Source: Rufibacter roseolus (GTDB lineage: Bacteria > Bacteroidota > Bacteroidia > Cytophagales > Hymenobacteraceae). From it: 64,000 bases of DNA. The translations under genes were made by a program, and so were the position numbers. The stretch's first letter is position 1. Each line of letters starts with the position of its first letter. The notes beneath the pieces are model-generated. The model searched no databases. It had not been told where the DNA came from and was given only the letters and a program-made list of their open reading frames with translations. Positions 31,439 to 39,827 of this stretch are shown one piece after another. The stretch covers positions 1,426,001 to 1,490,000 of the forward strand of contig NZ_JAFMSU010000001.1 in the NCBI RefSeq assembly GCF_017916365.1, given 5' to 3'.

Positions 31439-32248
31439 ATGTCAATGGCATTAAACCAGGTAACCGTTTCTGTGCAGCAATTGCCGGAAGCGGTTGCTTT
31501 TTACAAAGGCTTGGGCCTGCACCTGATTGTGCAAAGCGCCCATTACGCCCGTTTCGTGTGCCCCGATGGACTTTCCACGTTCTCGGTGCACCAGCACCAG
31601 GAGGGTACTTTTCCGCCCTCGGCAACCACCGTTTACTTTGAGTGCGCCCAGCTAGACCGGCAGGTGGCCTCCTTGAAAAGCCGGGGCTACGTGTTCGAGC
31701 AGGGCCCCACAGACCAGCCCTGGGCCTGGCGCGAAGCCTACCTGCATGACCCCTCCGGGAACCGCATCTGCCTGTACCATGCCGGCGAGACCCGCGTGAA
31801 CCCAGACTGGCGCCTGCCCGAGAGCAAAACCAAACATTTCCTCACCGAAGCCCGGTTCACCCACTGGCTGAACTCCATCCAAACTGCCCTGGGCGATAAT
31901 GATGCCGCCTCCTTGCGAAGCCTTTTTGCGCCGGATGTACGGTTGCTGGAATCGCCGTTCGCCGCGCCGGTATTCGGTCCTCTGAAAGTGAAACAGCACT
32001 GGGACAGAGCCATGGGACTGTACGCCAACGTGTCTTACCACCTCATAGGCGTGCAAGGTGCCATTGGCTACGCGCAATTGGAGGGTACCTGGGGCGCCTC
32101 AGAAAGCGTAGTCTACAGTGCCATGCTGGCCCTCCGGTTCAACCCCGCGGGCCTCTGCACCGAGGTAGTGGTTTGGGGCGGACCTACCATCTCCAGAGGC
32201 GTCATGCTCAAGAACGTTTCAGGGGTGTTTTCCAGAAATCAGGCCTAA
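31439..32248 (+). CDS. VOC (glyoxalase-like) domain fused to a SnoaL-like domain
   Basis: Residues 1-118 form a glyoxalase/VOC domain (MALNQVTVSVQQLPEAVAFYKGLG to HDPSGNRICLYHAG). From about residue 135 a nuclear-transport-factor-2/SnoaL-like domain follows, with WLNSIQTALGDNDAASLRSLFAPDVRL and the final VVVWGGP strands. Both domains bind small molecules in a cone-shaped or beta-alpha-beta pocket. The gene follows ahpD by 20 bases and so belongs to the peroxide-stress run; it might detoxify a reactive product, which is inference. The ATG at 31439 is chosen over the upstream TTG. Confidence 0.85.
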   Translation: MSMALNQVTVSVQQLPEAVAFYKGLGLHLIVQSAHYARFVCPDGLSTFSVHQHQEGTFPPSATTVYFECAQLDRQVASLKSRGYVFEQGPTDQPWAWREAYLHDPSGNRICLYHAGETRVNPDWRLPESKTKHFLTEARFTHWLNSIQTALGDNDAASLRSLFAPDVRLLESPFAAPVFGPLKVKQHWDRAMGLYANVSYHLIGVQGAIGYAQLEGTWGASESVVYSAMLALRFNPAGLCTEVVVWGGPTISRGVMLKNVSGVFSRNQA

Positions 32249-32280
32249 AACAGGTGAGGAGATAATTTGATGGACTAACC

Positions 32281-32560
32281 GTGGAAACCAGGCATCGCCT
32301 GGTCTCCACGGTATCTGATTTACCTAACCTGATTCACGGTATTGGTAGGGGCAATCCTCCGCTGGCGCGAGCGTCCCGCTCGTGTCCACAGGTATTGCTG
32401 AACATTACCCTGCTGATGTGCAAAAGAGGATCTGGAATGCGTGCGGACACGAGCGGGACGCTCGCGCCAGCGGAATTGTTTAATGCTGTAGGGGCAATCC
32501 CTCGTGGTTGCCCTTTGCTGCTATCGCCGTAAGGCAACCACGAGGGATTGCCCCTTCATT
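32281..32560. repeat. Repeat cluster: families D, A3 and E
   Basis: The gap 32249-32676 carries no convincing gene. In order: a diverged family D palindrome at 32281-32309 (arms GTGGAAACCAGGC and GCCTGGTCTCCAC), a partial family E unit at 32344-32357, the inverted pair A3 at 32359-32396 and 32436-32473 with a 39-base spacer, and an inverted pair of family E units at 32488-32513 and 32531-32555. A3 abuts the partial E unit directly. Confidence 0.8.
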
Positions 32561-32578
32561 AAAATCGATATAAAACAA

Positions 32579-32612
32579 AGAGGCCCTCCGCTTTGTAGCA
32601 GAGGGCCTCTTC
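32579..32612 (-). terminator. rny operon terminator
   Basis: Stem AGAGGCCCTC/GAGGGCCTCT with a 13-base loop, between convergent genes. A further hairpin of the shared series (CTGTTTTGCAGAAATCAGCC) follows at 32617-32645. Confidence 0.7.
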
Positions 32613-32676
32613 TATCTGTTTTGCAGAAATCAGCCTCAAAACGAGAAGCTAATCACTGGCAACTAATAACTAATTA

Positions 32677-34269
32677 CTACTTCGCGTAAGACACCGAGCG
32701 CATTTCGCGGATGACCGTGATCTTAATCTGACCTGGGTACTGCATCTCTTTTTCAATCTTCTGGGAAATATCAAAAGAAAGCTGTTGGGCGCGTTCGTCG
32801 GTGACGTTGTCGGCGTCTACCATGACGCGGAGCTCGCGGCCGGCCTGGATGGCGTAGCACTGGTTCACGCCGTCGAAAGAGTGGGCGGTTTCTTCCAGTT
32901 CTTTCAGACGCTTGATGTACGACTCCATGATCTCGCGGCGGGCACCAGGGCGGGAGCCGGAAATGGCATCACAAGACTGGATGATTGGCGAGATCATCGC
33001 GGTCATCTCAATCTCGTCGTGGTGAGCCCCAATGGCGTTGCATACGTCTGGGTGCTCTTTGTATTGCTGGGCCAGTTGCATCCCGATGATGGCGTGCGGC
33101 AATTCTGGTTCCTCAGTCGTTACTTTTCCAATATCGTGGAGCAGACCGGCGCGTTTGGCGTGCTTCACGTTCAGGCCCAGTTCGGCGGCCATGGTGGCGC
33201 AAAGGTTGGCTACTTCTCTGGAGTGCTGCAGCAGGTTCTGGCCGTAAGATGATCTAAAGCGCATGCGGCCCACCATCTTGATCAGCTCAGGGTGCAGACC
33301 GTGGATACCCAGGTCAATGGCAGTACGCTCACCGATTTCCACAATCTCTTCTTCAATGCTTTTCTTCGTTTTGGACACCACTTCCTCAATACGGGCCGGG
33401 TGGATACGTCCATCGGCTACGAGGCGGTGCAGGGAAAGACGGGCAATCTCGCGGCGTACCGGGTCAAAACCAGAGATGATGATGGCTTCCGGGGTATCGT
33501 CTACGATGATTTCAACGCCAGTGGCGGCTTCCAGGGCGCGGATATTACGACCTTCACGACCGATGATCTTGCCTTTGATATCGTCAGACTCAATGTTGAA
33601 GATAGAAACGCAGTTCTCAATGGCGTGCTCAGCGGCGGTGCGTTGGATGGTCTCGATTACTACCTTTTTGGCTTCTTTAGTAGCGGTGAGCTTGGCCTCG
33701 GCCACAATGTCTTTGATGTAAGAAGAGGCGCGGGTAGAGGCTTCTGACTTGAGGTTCTCCACCAGTTGCTCACGGGCTTCCTCGGCGCTCAGGTTGGCAA
33801 TACGCTCCAGGCGGCTCAGAATTTCGTGGTGATCCTGCTCTACTTTGCTTAGTTTGTCGCGGTACTGGGCCTCCAGGTCTTCTTTGCGCTTGTTGAAACC
33901 GTCCAGTTGCTGGTTCAGTTTGTCTTTAAGAACGTCGGTTTCCTGCTCTTTTTTCTTCAGGTCTTCCTGCTGCTTGGTAATGAACTGCTCGCGCTGCTTT
34001 ACCTTGTTCTCGTTCTGAATGATGATGTTTTTCTTGCGGTTGGCCTCTTCCTCGTACTCGGCTTTCAGTTTCAGGAAATGCTCCTTGGCTTCCAGCATCT
34101 TGTCTTTCTTCTGGGTCTCGGCTTTCACCTCCGCCTCGCGGATGATGAGTTTGGCCCGCTCAGTGGCCTGTTCTTCCTGCTCCTTGAAGAGCTTCAGGAG
34201 CAGCACGCGGCCTACGTAGAAGCCTATCCCGGCGCCTACTACCGCTGCTAAAATGATATAAATAGTCAT
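32677..34269 (-). CDS. rny: Ribonuclease Y
   Basis: RNase Y is a membrane-anchored endoribonuclease that starts mRNA decay. The 530-residue product shows an N-terminal membrane helix (residues 2-23), a long charged coiled coil (about 30-200), a KH domain with [11 protein letters not shown] near residue 236, and an HD domain with HDIGKV near 375 and [12 protein letters not shown] before it. The order and length are typical. It lies downstream of zapA on the same strand. An 8-bp inverted repeat GCTATAAC/GTTATAGC lies between zapA and rny at 34271-34299, just upstream of the start, and may be a processing or control hairpin. Confidence 0.97.
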   Translation of the reverse strand: MTIYIILAAVVGAGIGFYVGRVLLLKLFKEQEEQATERAKLIIREAEVKAETQKKDKMLEAKEHFLKLKAEYEEEANRKKNIIIQNENKVKQREQFITKQQEDLKKKEQETDVLKDKLNQQLDGFNKRKEDLEAQYRDKLSKVEQDHHEILSRLERIANLSAEEAREQLVENLKSEASTRASSYIKDIVAEAKLTATKEAKKVVIETIQRTAAEHAIENCVSIFNIESDDIKGKIIGREGRNIRALEAATGVEIIVDDTPEAIIISGFDPVRREIARLSLHRLVADGRIHPARIEEVVSKTKKSIEEEIVEIGERTAIDLGIHGLHPELIKMVGRMRFRSSYGQNLLQHSREVANLCATMAAELGLNVKHAKRAGLLHDIGKVTTEEPELPHAIIGMQLAQQYKEHPDVCNAIGAHHDEIEMTAMISPIIQSCDAISGSRPGARREIMESYIKRLKELEETAHSFDGVNQCYAIQAGRELRVMVDADNVTDERAQQLSFDISQKIEKEMQYPGQIKITVIREMRSVSYAK

Positions 34270-34270
34270 G

Positions 34271-34299
34271 GCTATAACTGTAAAGGGTTATGTTATAGC
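34271..34299 (-). promoter_or_regulatory. Hairpin just upstream of rny
   Basis: Arms GCTATAAC and GTTATAGC are perfect 8-bp complements around a 13-base loop and end one base from the rny ATG. It could hide the rny translation start or act as a processing site in the zapA-rny transcript. Confidence 0.45.
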
Positions 34300-34337
34300 A
34301 ATGACACTTGGCCAATAAATGCGGAGCGGACGGTTGA

Positions 34338-34634
34338 TTATCCGAGCTGCAGAGAAGAGAGCAGTTGGTTTAAAGAAGAGAGTTTTTCCTCCAACGACAG
34401 TTGGGTTTCTACGGCGGCGTCCTCCGTTTTTATCTTGTCGGCGGCGGTTTCCAAGGCAATCATGGCCAGCAGGTCCTGCTTGTCATGAATCCCGAACTCT
34501 TCCCGGAACATTCTCAGGCGCTCGTTCAGGTATTTGCCGGCCTGCCGAAGCCTTTCTTCCTCGTCCTCGTTTACCCGCATTGGGTATTCGCGGTCGGCTA
34601 TCTTGATGCGTATAGATAACTCACTCATGCCCAA
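34338..34634 (-). CDS. zapA: Cell division protein ZapA
   Basis: ZapA binds and bundles FtsZ filaments at the division site. The 98-residue product begins SELSIRIKIADREYPMRVN, the conserved N-terminal beta domain, followed by EEERLRQAGKYLNERLRMFRE and a C-terminal coiled coil with DLLAMIALETAADKI, the helix that forms the tetramer. The length is typical. It lies between a coiled-coil gene and rny; the pheT-(hypothetical)-zapA-rny order is one I recall as common in Bacteroidota. Confidence 0.9.
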   Translation of the reverse strand: MGMSELSIRIKIADREYPMRVNEDEEERLRQAGKYLNERLRMFREEFGIHDKQDLLAMIALETAADKIKTEDAAVETQLSLEEKLSSLNQLLSSLQLG

Positions 34635-34803
34635 ATGCTGTTAAGTGCTGCCGTGGCGCGTTTGTTGGTTAAAAGGTTGCCCTGCGATGTCATAAAAAAG
34701 TAAAAATTCCGCATGTCAAGCCTAAGGTTCTAAATTGGTATAAGGGCGTGCAGGCACGCATTTAAAGAGAACAACAACAACCGCAACCAGACAACCCGTT
34801 CTT
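34635..34803 (-). other. Intergenic region upstream of zapA, possible structured RNA
   Basis: This 169-base stretch holds a perfect hairpin GCGTGC-AG-GCACGC at 34747-34760 and is T-rich on the transcribed strand. I cannot fold it reliably. 6S RNA is often linked to zapA in other phyla, but I see no proof here. Confidence 0.2.
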
Positions 34804-35100
34804 CTATTCTCTTAAATAAGCGATGCACTTGTCAATTTCGCGCAAGTACTCGTTTATTTTTAGCTTCAACTCCGTTGAATTGGTAGTGTCTACTGCTATG
34901 GTTTGTACAATTTTACTAATATTATCTTGATTCTGAAAATTTTTTATCTCAGCATCTTTTTCCTGAATCACTTGCTGGAGGCGCGCTATTTCCTGGTGGG
35001 CTGCCTGTAGCCGCTCTTGCCCGGCCTGGTACTGCTGTACCAGCTGGCGCACTTTGCCCTCAATGGACTGGATCTGCTGAAGGGTGGATTGGTCAGACAT
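34804..35100 (-). CDS. Small coiled-coil protein between pheT and zapA
   Basis: The 98-residue product has no named family that I can assign. Residues 5-60 are a Gln/Glu-rich coiled coil (LQQIQSIEGKVRQLVQQYQAG to VIQEKDAEIKNF), followed by a short conserved-looking tail ELKLKINEYLREIDKCIAYLRE. The length and coiled coil resemble ZapB-like division factors, but that is only a suggestion based on its place next to zapA. It starts one base beyond the pheT stop on the minus strand, so translation is probably coupled to pheT. Confidence 0.8.
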   Translation of the reverse strand: MSDQSTLQQIQSIEGKVRQLVQQYQAGQERLQAAHQEIARLQQVIQEKDAEIKNFQNQDNISKIVQTIAVDTTNSTELKLKINEYLREIDKCIAYLRE

Positions 35101-35101
35101 C

Positions 35102-37516
35102 TTACTTCCGGATTACGGCTCCTAGTTGGTGCTCAAACTGTTGCATCAGGCGGTTCATGGTAGAATCAATCACTTTGTCGGTCAGCGTCTGGTTCTTGTC
35201 CTGCAGGGTGAAGCTGATGGCGATGGCTTTTTTGCCGCTCTCAATCTTGTCTCCCTCGTAGACGTCAAACACATTCACCTCCTGGAGCAACTTGCGTTCC
35301 ACCTTCTGGGCCACCTGCTTGATCTGGTCAAAAGATACGGATTTTTCCACCACCAAAGACAAGTCGCGGCGCACTTCGGGGAATTTAGAGAGTTCCTCAA
35401 ACACCAGCTTGTCTTTGTAGTTGCGCAACAAATAATCCCAATTCAACTCAGCGTACCAAACGGGCTCTTTCACGTCTACCTGCTTGCACACGCTGTCCTT
35501 CAGTAACCCGATATGACCCAAAGTCACATCGCCTTTCTGATAGGTCACACCACCCGCTAAATAGGGGTGCTCTGTGGGTTTGGTGGTGTAGTTAGGCAGA
35601 CGACAAAGCGTCAAGACCTGCTGCACCTGTCCGGCCAGATCATGGAAAGAAGCCTTGGCAGTGGCCTGTTGCCAGCTTTCGGCGGCGCGGTTGCCGGTTA
35701 TGAACAAGGCCAGGTAGTTGTTCTCTTTGTATTTCTCGCCCTCTTTACGGTAGACTTTGCCAATCTCAAACACTTTGAGGTCGCGCTGGCGGCGGTTGAT
35801 GTTGTGACGCAGCACCTCCAGACCAGAATACACCAAGGTAAGGCGCATGGCATCCAGGTCTTCTGAGTTGTAGTTGAGGATTGGCACCAGTTCGGCAGGC
35901 GTGTTGCCCTCCGCGTCTTTGTAGTAGTTGGAGTTAGTGAGTGAATTGGTGATGGTCTCCAGATAGCCGTTGGCCGCCAAGGCATCCGCGATGCGTTTGG
36001 TGATCACCTCTGGGTCAGGGTTTGGGAACTTGGCCAGGTAACTGGCGGCCAGGTTCTCGCTCAGATGGATGTTGTTGTAGCCATAGATACGCAGCACTTC
36101 CTCTACCACATCGGCTTCGCGGGTCACGTCTACCTTGTGCGGCGGAATGGATAACAGCAAACCCTCAGCAGTTTCTTCAATGATGCCGATGCCCAAATCA
36201 GTCAGAATCTCCTTGATTCTGGCTTCGCCGATGTGCTGCCCGATGAGTTGGTGCACGCGGGCGTAGCTTACCTGAATCTGGGTAGGCTCTACCGGCGACG
36301 GGTACACATCAACAATCTCCGACGAAATCTCGCCACCCGCTACTTCCTGAATCAACAATGCGGCTCTTTTCAGGGCCGTGATCACCATGTTGGGATCTGT
36401 GCCGCGCTCAAAGCGGAAGGAGGAATCGGTTTTGATGCCGTGCGTCTGGGAAGTCTTCCGGATGCCGGCCGGAGCAAAGTAGGCGCTTTCCAGGAAGATG
36501 TTCTGGGTGGCCTCGGTCACGCCGGCCTGCAAACCCCCGAATACGCCTGCGATCACCATCGGCTCCTCGGCGTTGCTGATGGTCAGGTCCTCGGCGCGCA
36601 GGGTACGCTCCACGCTATCCAAAGTCGTGAACTTTGTGCCTTCAATGGCATTTTTCACGATGATCTTACCGCCCTTGATTTTCTCGGCATCGAAAGCGTG
36701 CATGGGCTGGCCCAACTCGTGCAGCACGTAATTGGTCACGTCCACCACGTTGTTGATCGGTGACAAGCCAATGGCTCTTAATCTTTGCTGCAGCCACTTA
36801 GGCGATTCCTGCACTTTCACACCGGAAACGGTCACGCCCGCGTAACGAGGACAGGCCTCGGTGTTTTCCACCTCCACGGAGATAGGCAGGCTGGTATTGG
36901 CTACCTGGAAACCGCTTAGGTCTGGTAATTGAAAAGGCGTTTTGAGCAGGGCCTGTAAGTCACGGGCTACGCCCAAGTGAGAGGCGGCATCGGCGCGGTT
37001 TGGCGTCAACCCAATCTCAAACACCTCGTCAGACGCCAACCCGAAATATTGAGCCGCGGGGGTTCCGTTAGGCAGATCAGTATCGAGCACCATGATGCCG
37101 GAGTGGTCGTTGCCTAACCCAATCTCGTCCTCGGCACAGATCATGCCCTCAGACAAGGCGCCTCTGATTTTTGATTTTTTGATCTGGAAGGGCTCGCCAC
37201 CCGCAGGGTACAGGGTAGCCCCCACGGTGGCAATAACCACTTTCTGACCCGCCGCCACGTTGGCCGCACCGCAGACGATGTGCTTGGGCTCGCCGTCACC
37301 GGTGTCCACGGTGGTCACGCTCAGTTTGTCGGCATCGGGGTGCTTGGCGCAGGTGAGCACCTCCCCGATGACCATGCCCTGCAAGCCGCCGGGTACTACG
37401 TCTACGGTTTCAATGCCTTCTACCTCCAGACCGGCATCGGTGAGGAGTTTGCCCACTTCCTGGGCGGGTTTATCTATGGCAATTAACGTCTTGAGCCAAT
37501 CCAGTGATATGCGCAT
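35102..37516 (-). CDS. pheT: Phenylalanine-tRNA ligase beta subunit
   Basis: PheT pairs with PheS to charge tRNA-Phe. The 804-residue product (ATG at 37516, beginning MRISLDWLKTLI) has the N-terminal tRNA-binding EMAP-like domain (about 40-150, VIGEVLTCAKHPDADKLSVT), the B3/B4 editing domain (TNYVLHELGQPMHAFDAEKI), B5, a catalytic-like core without active-site function, and the C-terminal anticodon-binding FDX-ACB domain (FPEVRRDLSLVVEKSVSFDQI). The upstream in-frame start at 37558 has no support. PheS is not adjacent. Two hairpins in the leader may control it (separate entry). Confidence 0.97.
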   Translation of the reverse strand: MRISLDWLKTLIAIDKPAQEVGKLLTDAGLEVEGIETVDVVPGGLQGMVIGEVLTCAKHPDADKLSVTTVDTGDGEPKHIVCGAANVAAGQKVVIATVGATLYPAGGEPFQIKKSKIRGALSEGMICAEDEIGLGNDHSGIMVLDTDLPNGTPAAQYFGLASDEVFEIGLTPNRADAASHLGVARDLQALLKTPFQLPDLSGFQVANTSLPISVEVENTEACPRYAGVTVSGVKVQESPKWLQQRLRAIGLSPINNVVDVTNYVLHELGQPMHAFDAEKIKGGKIIVKNAIEGTKFTTLDSVERTLRAEDLTISNAEEPMVIAGVFGGLQAGVTEATQNIFLESAYFAPAGIRKTSQTHGIKTDSSFRFERGTDPNMVITALKRAALLIQEVAGGEISSEIVDVYPSPVEPTQIQVSYARVHQLIGQHIGEARIKEILTDLGIGIIEETAEGLLLSIPPHKVDVTREADVVEEVLRIYGYNNIHLSENLAASYLAKFPNPDPEVITKRIADALAANGYLETITNSLTNSNYYKDAEGNTPAELVPILNYNSEDLDAMRLTLVYSGLEVLRHNINRRQRDLKVFEIGKVYRKEGEKYKENNYLALFITGNRAAESWQQATAKASFHDLAGQVQQVLTLCRLPNYTTKPTEHPYLAGGVTYQKGDVTLGHIGLLKDSVCKQVDVKEPVWYAELNWDYLLRNYKDKLVFEELSKFPEVRRDLSLVVEKSVSFDQIKQVAQKVERKLLQEVNVFDVYEGDKIESGKKAIAISFTLQDKNQTLTDKVIDSTMNRLMQQFEHQLGAVIRK

Positions 37517-37535
37517 GGTGTGTAATCTCAGGGTG

Positions 37536-37593
37536 TGACAGGTGCAGCCACGCCGCACCTACAGCCGTTTTGCGGCTACAATTTTCAAAATTA
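37536..37593 (-). promoter_or_regulatory. pheT promoter and structured leader
   Basis: TAATTTTG (minus strand, 37593-37586) matches the -7 consensus. The leader of about 65 bases has two hairpins: AGCCG-CAAAA-CGGCT and AGGTGC...GCACCT (37536-37558). I see no run of Phe codons, so classical attenuation is not supported. Confidence 0.5.
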
Positions 37594-37809
37594 CCAAAAA
37601 CTGGTTAAGATGGAGAAATCAAGGCGTTATTTTGTGGAAAACGTCTTGAAGCAGCTTGGATAACCTGCATTATGAGGGATGCAGAGAGTTTTGGGACTGT
37701 TTTCTGGAATACGGGCTAGAAATGGCGTTGGCGCAGACGCTCGCAGGTCCACCAGACGCTACGAGGTCATTTGAGCAAGCGGTAGAGGGTAAAGCAGAGA
37801 TTGGTTCCT

Positions 37810-37924
37810 CCGCTGGCGCGAGCGTCTCGCTCGTGTCCGCACGCATTGCTGATTAGTGTGCTGCTGATGTGCTCAAAAAGATCAGGAATACGTGCGGACA
37901 CGAGCGAGACGCTCGCGCCAGCGA
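37810..37924. repeat. Inverted pair A4 (GCTGGCGCGAGC family), short-spacer form
   Basis: The halves are at 37810-37847 and 37887-37924 with a 39-base spacer. Both halves carry CGAGCG-TCT-CGCTCG. The spacer shares CTGCTGATGTGC and AGATC words with the A3 spacer at 32397-32435, so A3 and A4 are true copies of one 115-base unit. The rest of the gap 37517-37973 holds the pheT leader, a CTGTTTTCTGGAATACGGGC hairpin near 37700, and no gene that I can support. Confidence 0.85.
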
Positions 37925-37973
37925 AGGACTTTTAACTCAGAACTCAAGACTCAAGACTCATTACTCGCCAAGT

Positions 37974-38579
37974 CTACTTGGCAAACGCTTGCTCGCCGGC
38001 CGGAATCTTCACCTTCAGGCGGTTTTCGGCGGGGGGCATAGGGCAGGCGAACTGCGGGTTGTAGGCGCAGAAGGGGTTGTAGGCTTTGTTGAAGTCCAGC
38101 ACGATGGTCTGTCCGTTGGGGATAGCGTCCAGGTAGCGGCCGCCGCCGTAGGTCTCAAAACCGTTGGTCTGGTCGGTAAAGGGGATGAATAGCGTATCTG
38201 AGGTGGAGCCGGCTTTCTGGAACAGCGTGAGCGTATGCGTCTGGCCTTCCAATTCAAATGAGGCTTTCCCTTTCACAAAGTAAGGTTCTTGGGTGCCGGT
38301 GGTCATGGGCATGGCAGTAGGTTCCTTGCTTTCAATGGGCGTGAAATCAGCGGCGATCTCGAAATCACGGGCGGGGGCGTAGTAATTCAGCTTGTTGAAG
38401 GAGCGGCGCAGAGAATCAGGGAGGGGAGAGCGGGTGACGCTTCTGAAGGTGAGGTCTTTGTTTTCCCTGAATTTCAGGACAGCCTGGTTGTAGCTCTCAT
38501 CGTTGAAGAATAGGTCTTTTACCAGGTAACCTACAATGAGCAGCACGCCAATGAGAATGATGTATTTGAATCCTTTCAT
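37974..38579 (-). CDS. DUF1684 family protein, membrane anchored
   Basis: The 201-residue product has one N-terminal helix (FKYIILIGVLLIVGYLV) and a periplasmic DUF1684 domain. The family marks are FTDQTNGFETYGGGRYLD and DFNKAYNPFCAYNPQFACP followed by PPAENRLKVKIPAGE, which match the pattern I recall closely. The two Cys in that last block are conserved. The function of the family is not established. It is transcribed alone between two repeat-bearing gaps. Confidence 0.9.
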   Translation of the reverse strand: MKGFKYIILIGVLLIVGYLVKDLFFNDESYNQAVLKFRENKDLTFRSVTRSPLPDSLRRSFNKLNYYAPARDFEIAADFTPIESKEPTAMPMTTGTQEPYFVKGKASFELEGQTHTLTLFQKAGSTSDTLFIPFTDQTNGFETYGGGRYLDAIPNGQTIVLDFNKAYNPFCAYNPQFACPMPPAENRLKVKIPAGEQAFAK

Positions 38580-38685
38580 GAACTAAGGCAGGTTGAAGGC
38601 GCAAAGGTCGGAAAGAAATTGATACGGTGGAGAAAGAAGCCGCTTTGGGTCTGCTTTTCTGAAAACGAGCCCGAAACGCCGTAGC

Positions 38686-38843
38686 TGCGTTATCCTGTAA
38701 CGCCGTCGTTCTATTGAACGAAATCACCTTTTCCAAATAAGACCTTGTTACAAAGCTAGAATCTGAGTGGCAAGGATAATTTATTGAGATTTGAGTCGTG
38801 GGTTGCTGCGTAGGGTCACGGCGTTACGGTGTAACGCCGCTAC
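38686..38843. repeat. Inverted pair with GTAACGCCG words (family F)
   Basis: The left unit (GCCGTAGCTGCGTTATCC, then TGTAACGCCGT, about 38689-38707) and the right unit (GGCGTTACGGTGTAACGCCG with GCTAC, about 38819-38843) are inverted relatives about 110 bases apart. Both also contain internal GGCGTTAC/GTAACGCC pairs. The 394-base gap 38580-38973 holds no gene. Confidence 0.65.
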
Positions 38844-38865
38844 AGTTTGAGTAATGACTAGTACG

Positions 38866-38935
38866 GTTTAGGCGCGTTTTCCGGAAAACAGGCCCTAAAC
38901 AAAAAGGCAGCCACTTCTTAGCGACTGCCTTCCAG
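38866..38935 (-). terminator. radC terminator region
   Basis: Stem AAGGCAG/CTGCCTT at 38903-38932 followed on the minus strand by TTTTTG, then a hairpin of the shared GGCGCGTTTTCCGGAAAACA series at 38868-38895. Confidence 0.6.
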
Positions 38936-38973
38936 AAAGACAAAACAATGGACAATCAACAATCAACAATTCT

Positions 38974-39678
38974 TCATAGAAGGTCTTCGTCTGCGAAGCT
39001 ATAGTAGCTGCTGTCGGTGAAGATGAGGTGGTCCAGGATGGGGAGGTCCAAAACCTTTCCGGCCTCCTGAAGCTTTTTAGTTAAGGCAATGTCGGCGGCG
39101 CTGGGTTTTAATTGCCCCGAGGGGTGGTTGTGCACCAGGATAATGGCGCTGGCCAGGTTCTCCAAGGCATGTTTGAAGATGAGCTTCGGATCGGCTACGG
39201 TGCCTGCCACGCCGCCGGTGCTGATCTGGATTTTCTTCATAATGGTGTTGGCCCGGTTGAGCAGGATAATCCAGAACTCCTCGTGCGGCAAATCCAGCAG
39301 TTGCGGGCGGATGTAGTCGTAAATATCGGTGGAGCAGGTGATGCGGGTTTTCACGGCCGGGGCGGCCTCTTTGCGGCGACGGCCCAATTCCAGCGCGCTT
39401 ACAATGGAGATGGCCTTGGCCTCGCCGATGCCTTTGTGCTTCTGCAGTTCCTTTACGGTAAGCCGGGCCAAGGCATTGAGGTCATTGTCTACGGCGCTGA
39501 GGATGAGTTTGGCAACGTCCACTGCGCTCAGTTTGGCCGTGCCAGACCCGATGAGGATACCAATGAGTTCGGCATCGGAGAGGGCGGCGCGGCCTTTGAG
39601 CAGGAGTTTCTCGCGCGGGCGATCTTCCTCAGCCCAGGACTTAATAGAGAGTGGTGCGGTGGCGTAAAGCGTAGACAT
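38974..39678 (-). CDS. radC: RadC (JAB/MPN+ domain protein)
   Basis: The 234-residue protein has an N-terminal helix-hairpin-helix part (about 20-100, ELIGILIGSGTAKLSAVDVA and LQKHKGIGEAKAISIV) and a C-terminal JAB1/MPN+ metalloprotease-like domain. The metal motif is HNHPSGxxxPSxxD, seen as HNHPSGQLKPSAAD, with an upstream Glu in HEEFWIILLNRAN. The name comes from an old link to DNA repair, but the true biochemical role of RadC is not settled. The length is normal and the gene is transcribed alone. Confidence 0.95.
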   Translation of the reverse strand: MSTLYATAPLSIKSWAEEDRPREKLLLKGRAALSDAELIGILIGSGTAKLSAVDVAKLILSAVDNDLNALARLTVKELQKHKGIGEAKAISIVSALELGRRRKEAAPAVKTRITCSTDIYDYIRPQLLDLPHEEFWIILLNRANTIMKKIQISTGGVAGTVADPKLIFKHALENLASAIILVHNHPSGQLKPSAADIALTKKLQEAGKVLDLPILDHLIFTDSSYYSFADEDLL

Positions 39679-39791
39679 ACGGGATAATGCTTATATAGAA
39701 TTCAGAATAAAATTTCTTGTACAATTTATATGGCTTAGAAATAGTTCACCGCCCGGCTACAATAACACGTACATCCTTCGTTAAGGAAAAT

Positions 39792-39799
39792 TAGCTTTG
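39792..39799 (+). promoter_or_regulatory. Candidate -7 element of the membrane phosphoesterase gene
   Basis: TAGCTTTG matches TAnnTTTG; transcription would start about 25 bases before the ATG at 39828. No clear -33 element. Confidence 0.45.
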
Positions 39800-39827
39800 T
39801 CGCATTGAATTAGTTTTATAGAAGCAC

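Noticed and set aside
34635-34803. 6S RNA upstream of zapA
   Set aside because: The position is suggestive, but I could not find the long closing stem with a central bubble, so I list the region only as possible structured RNA.
12653-37924. Possible CRISPR array from the repeated 38-base units
   Set aside because: Copies are inverted pairs at scattered loci, without regular spacers or cas genes.
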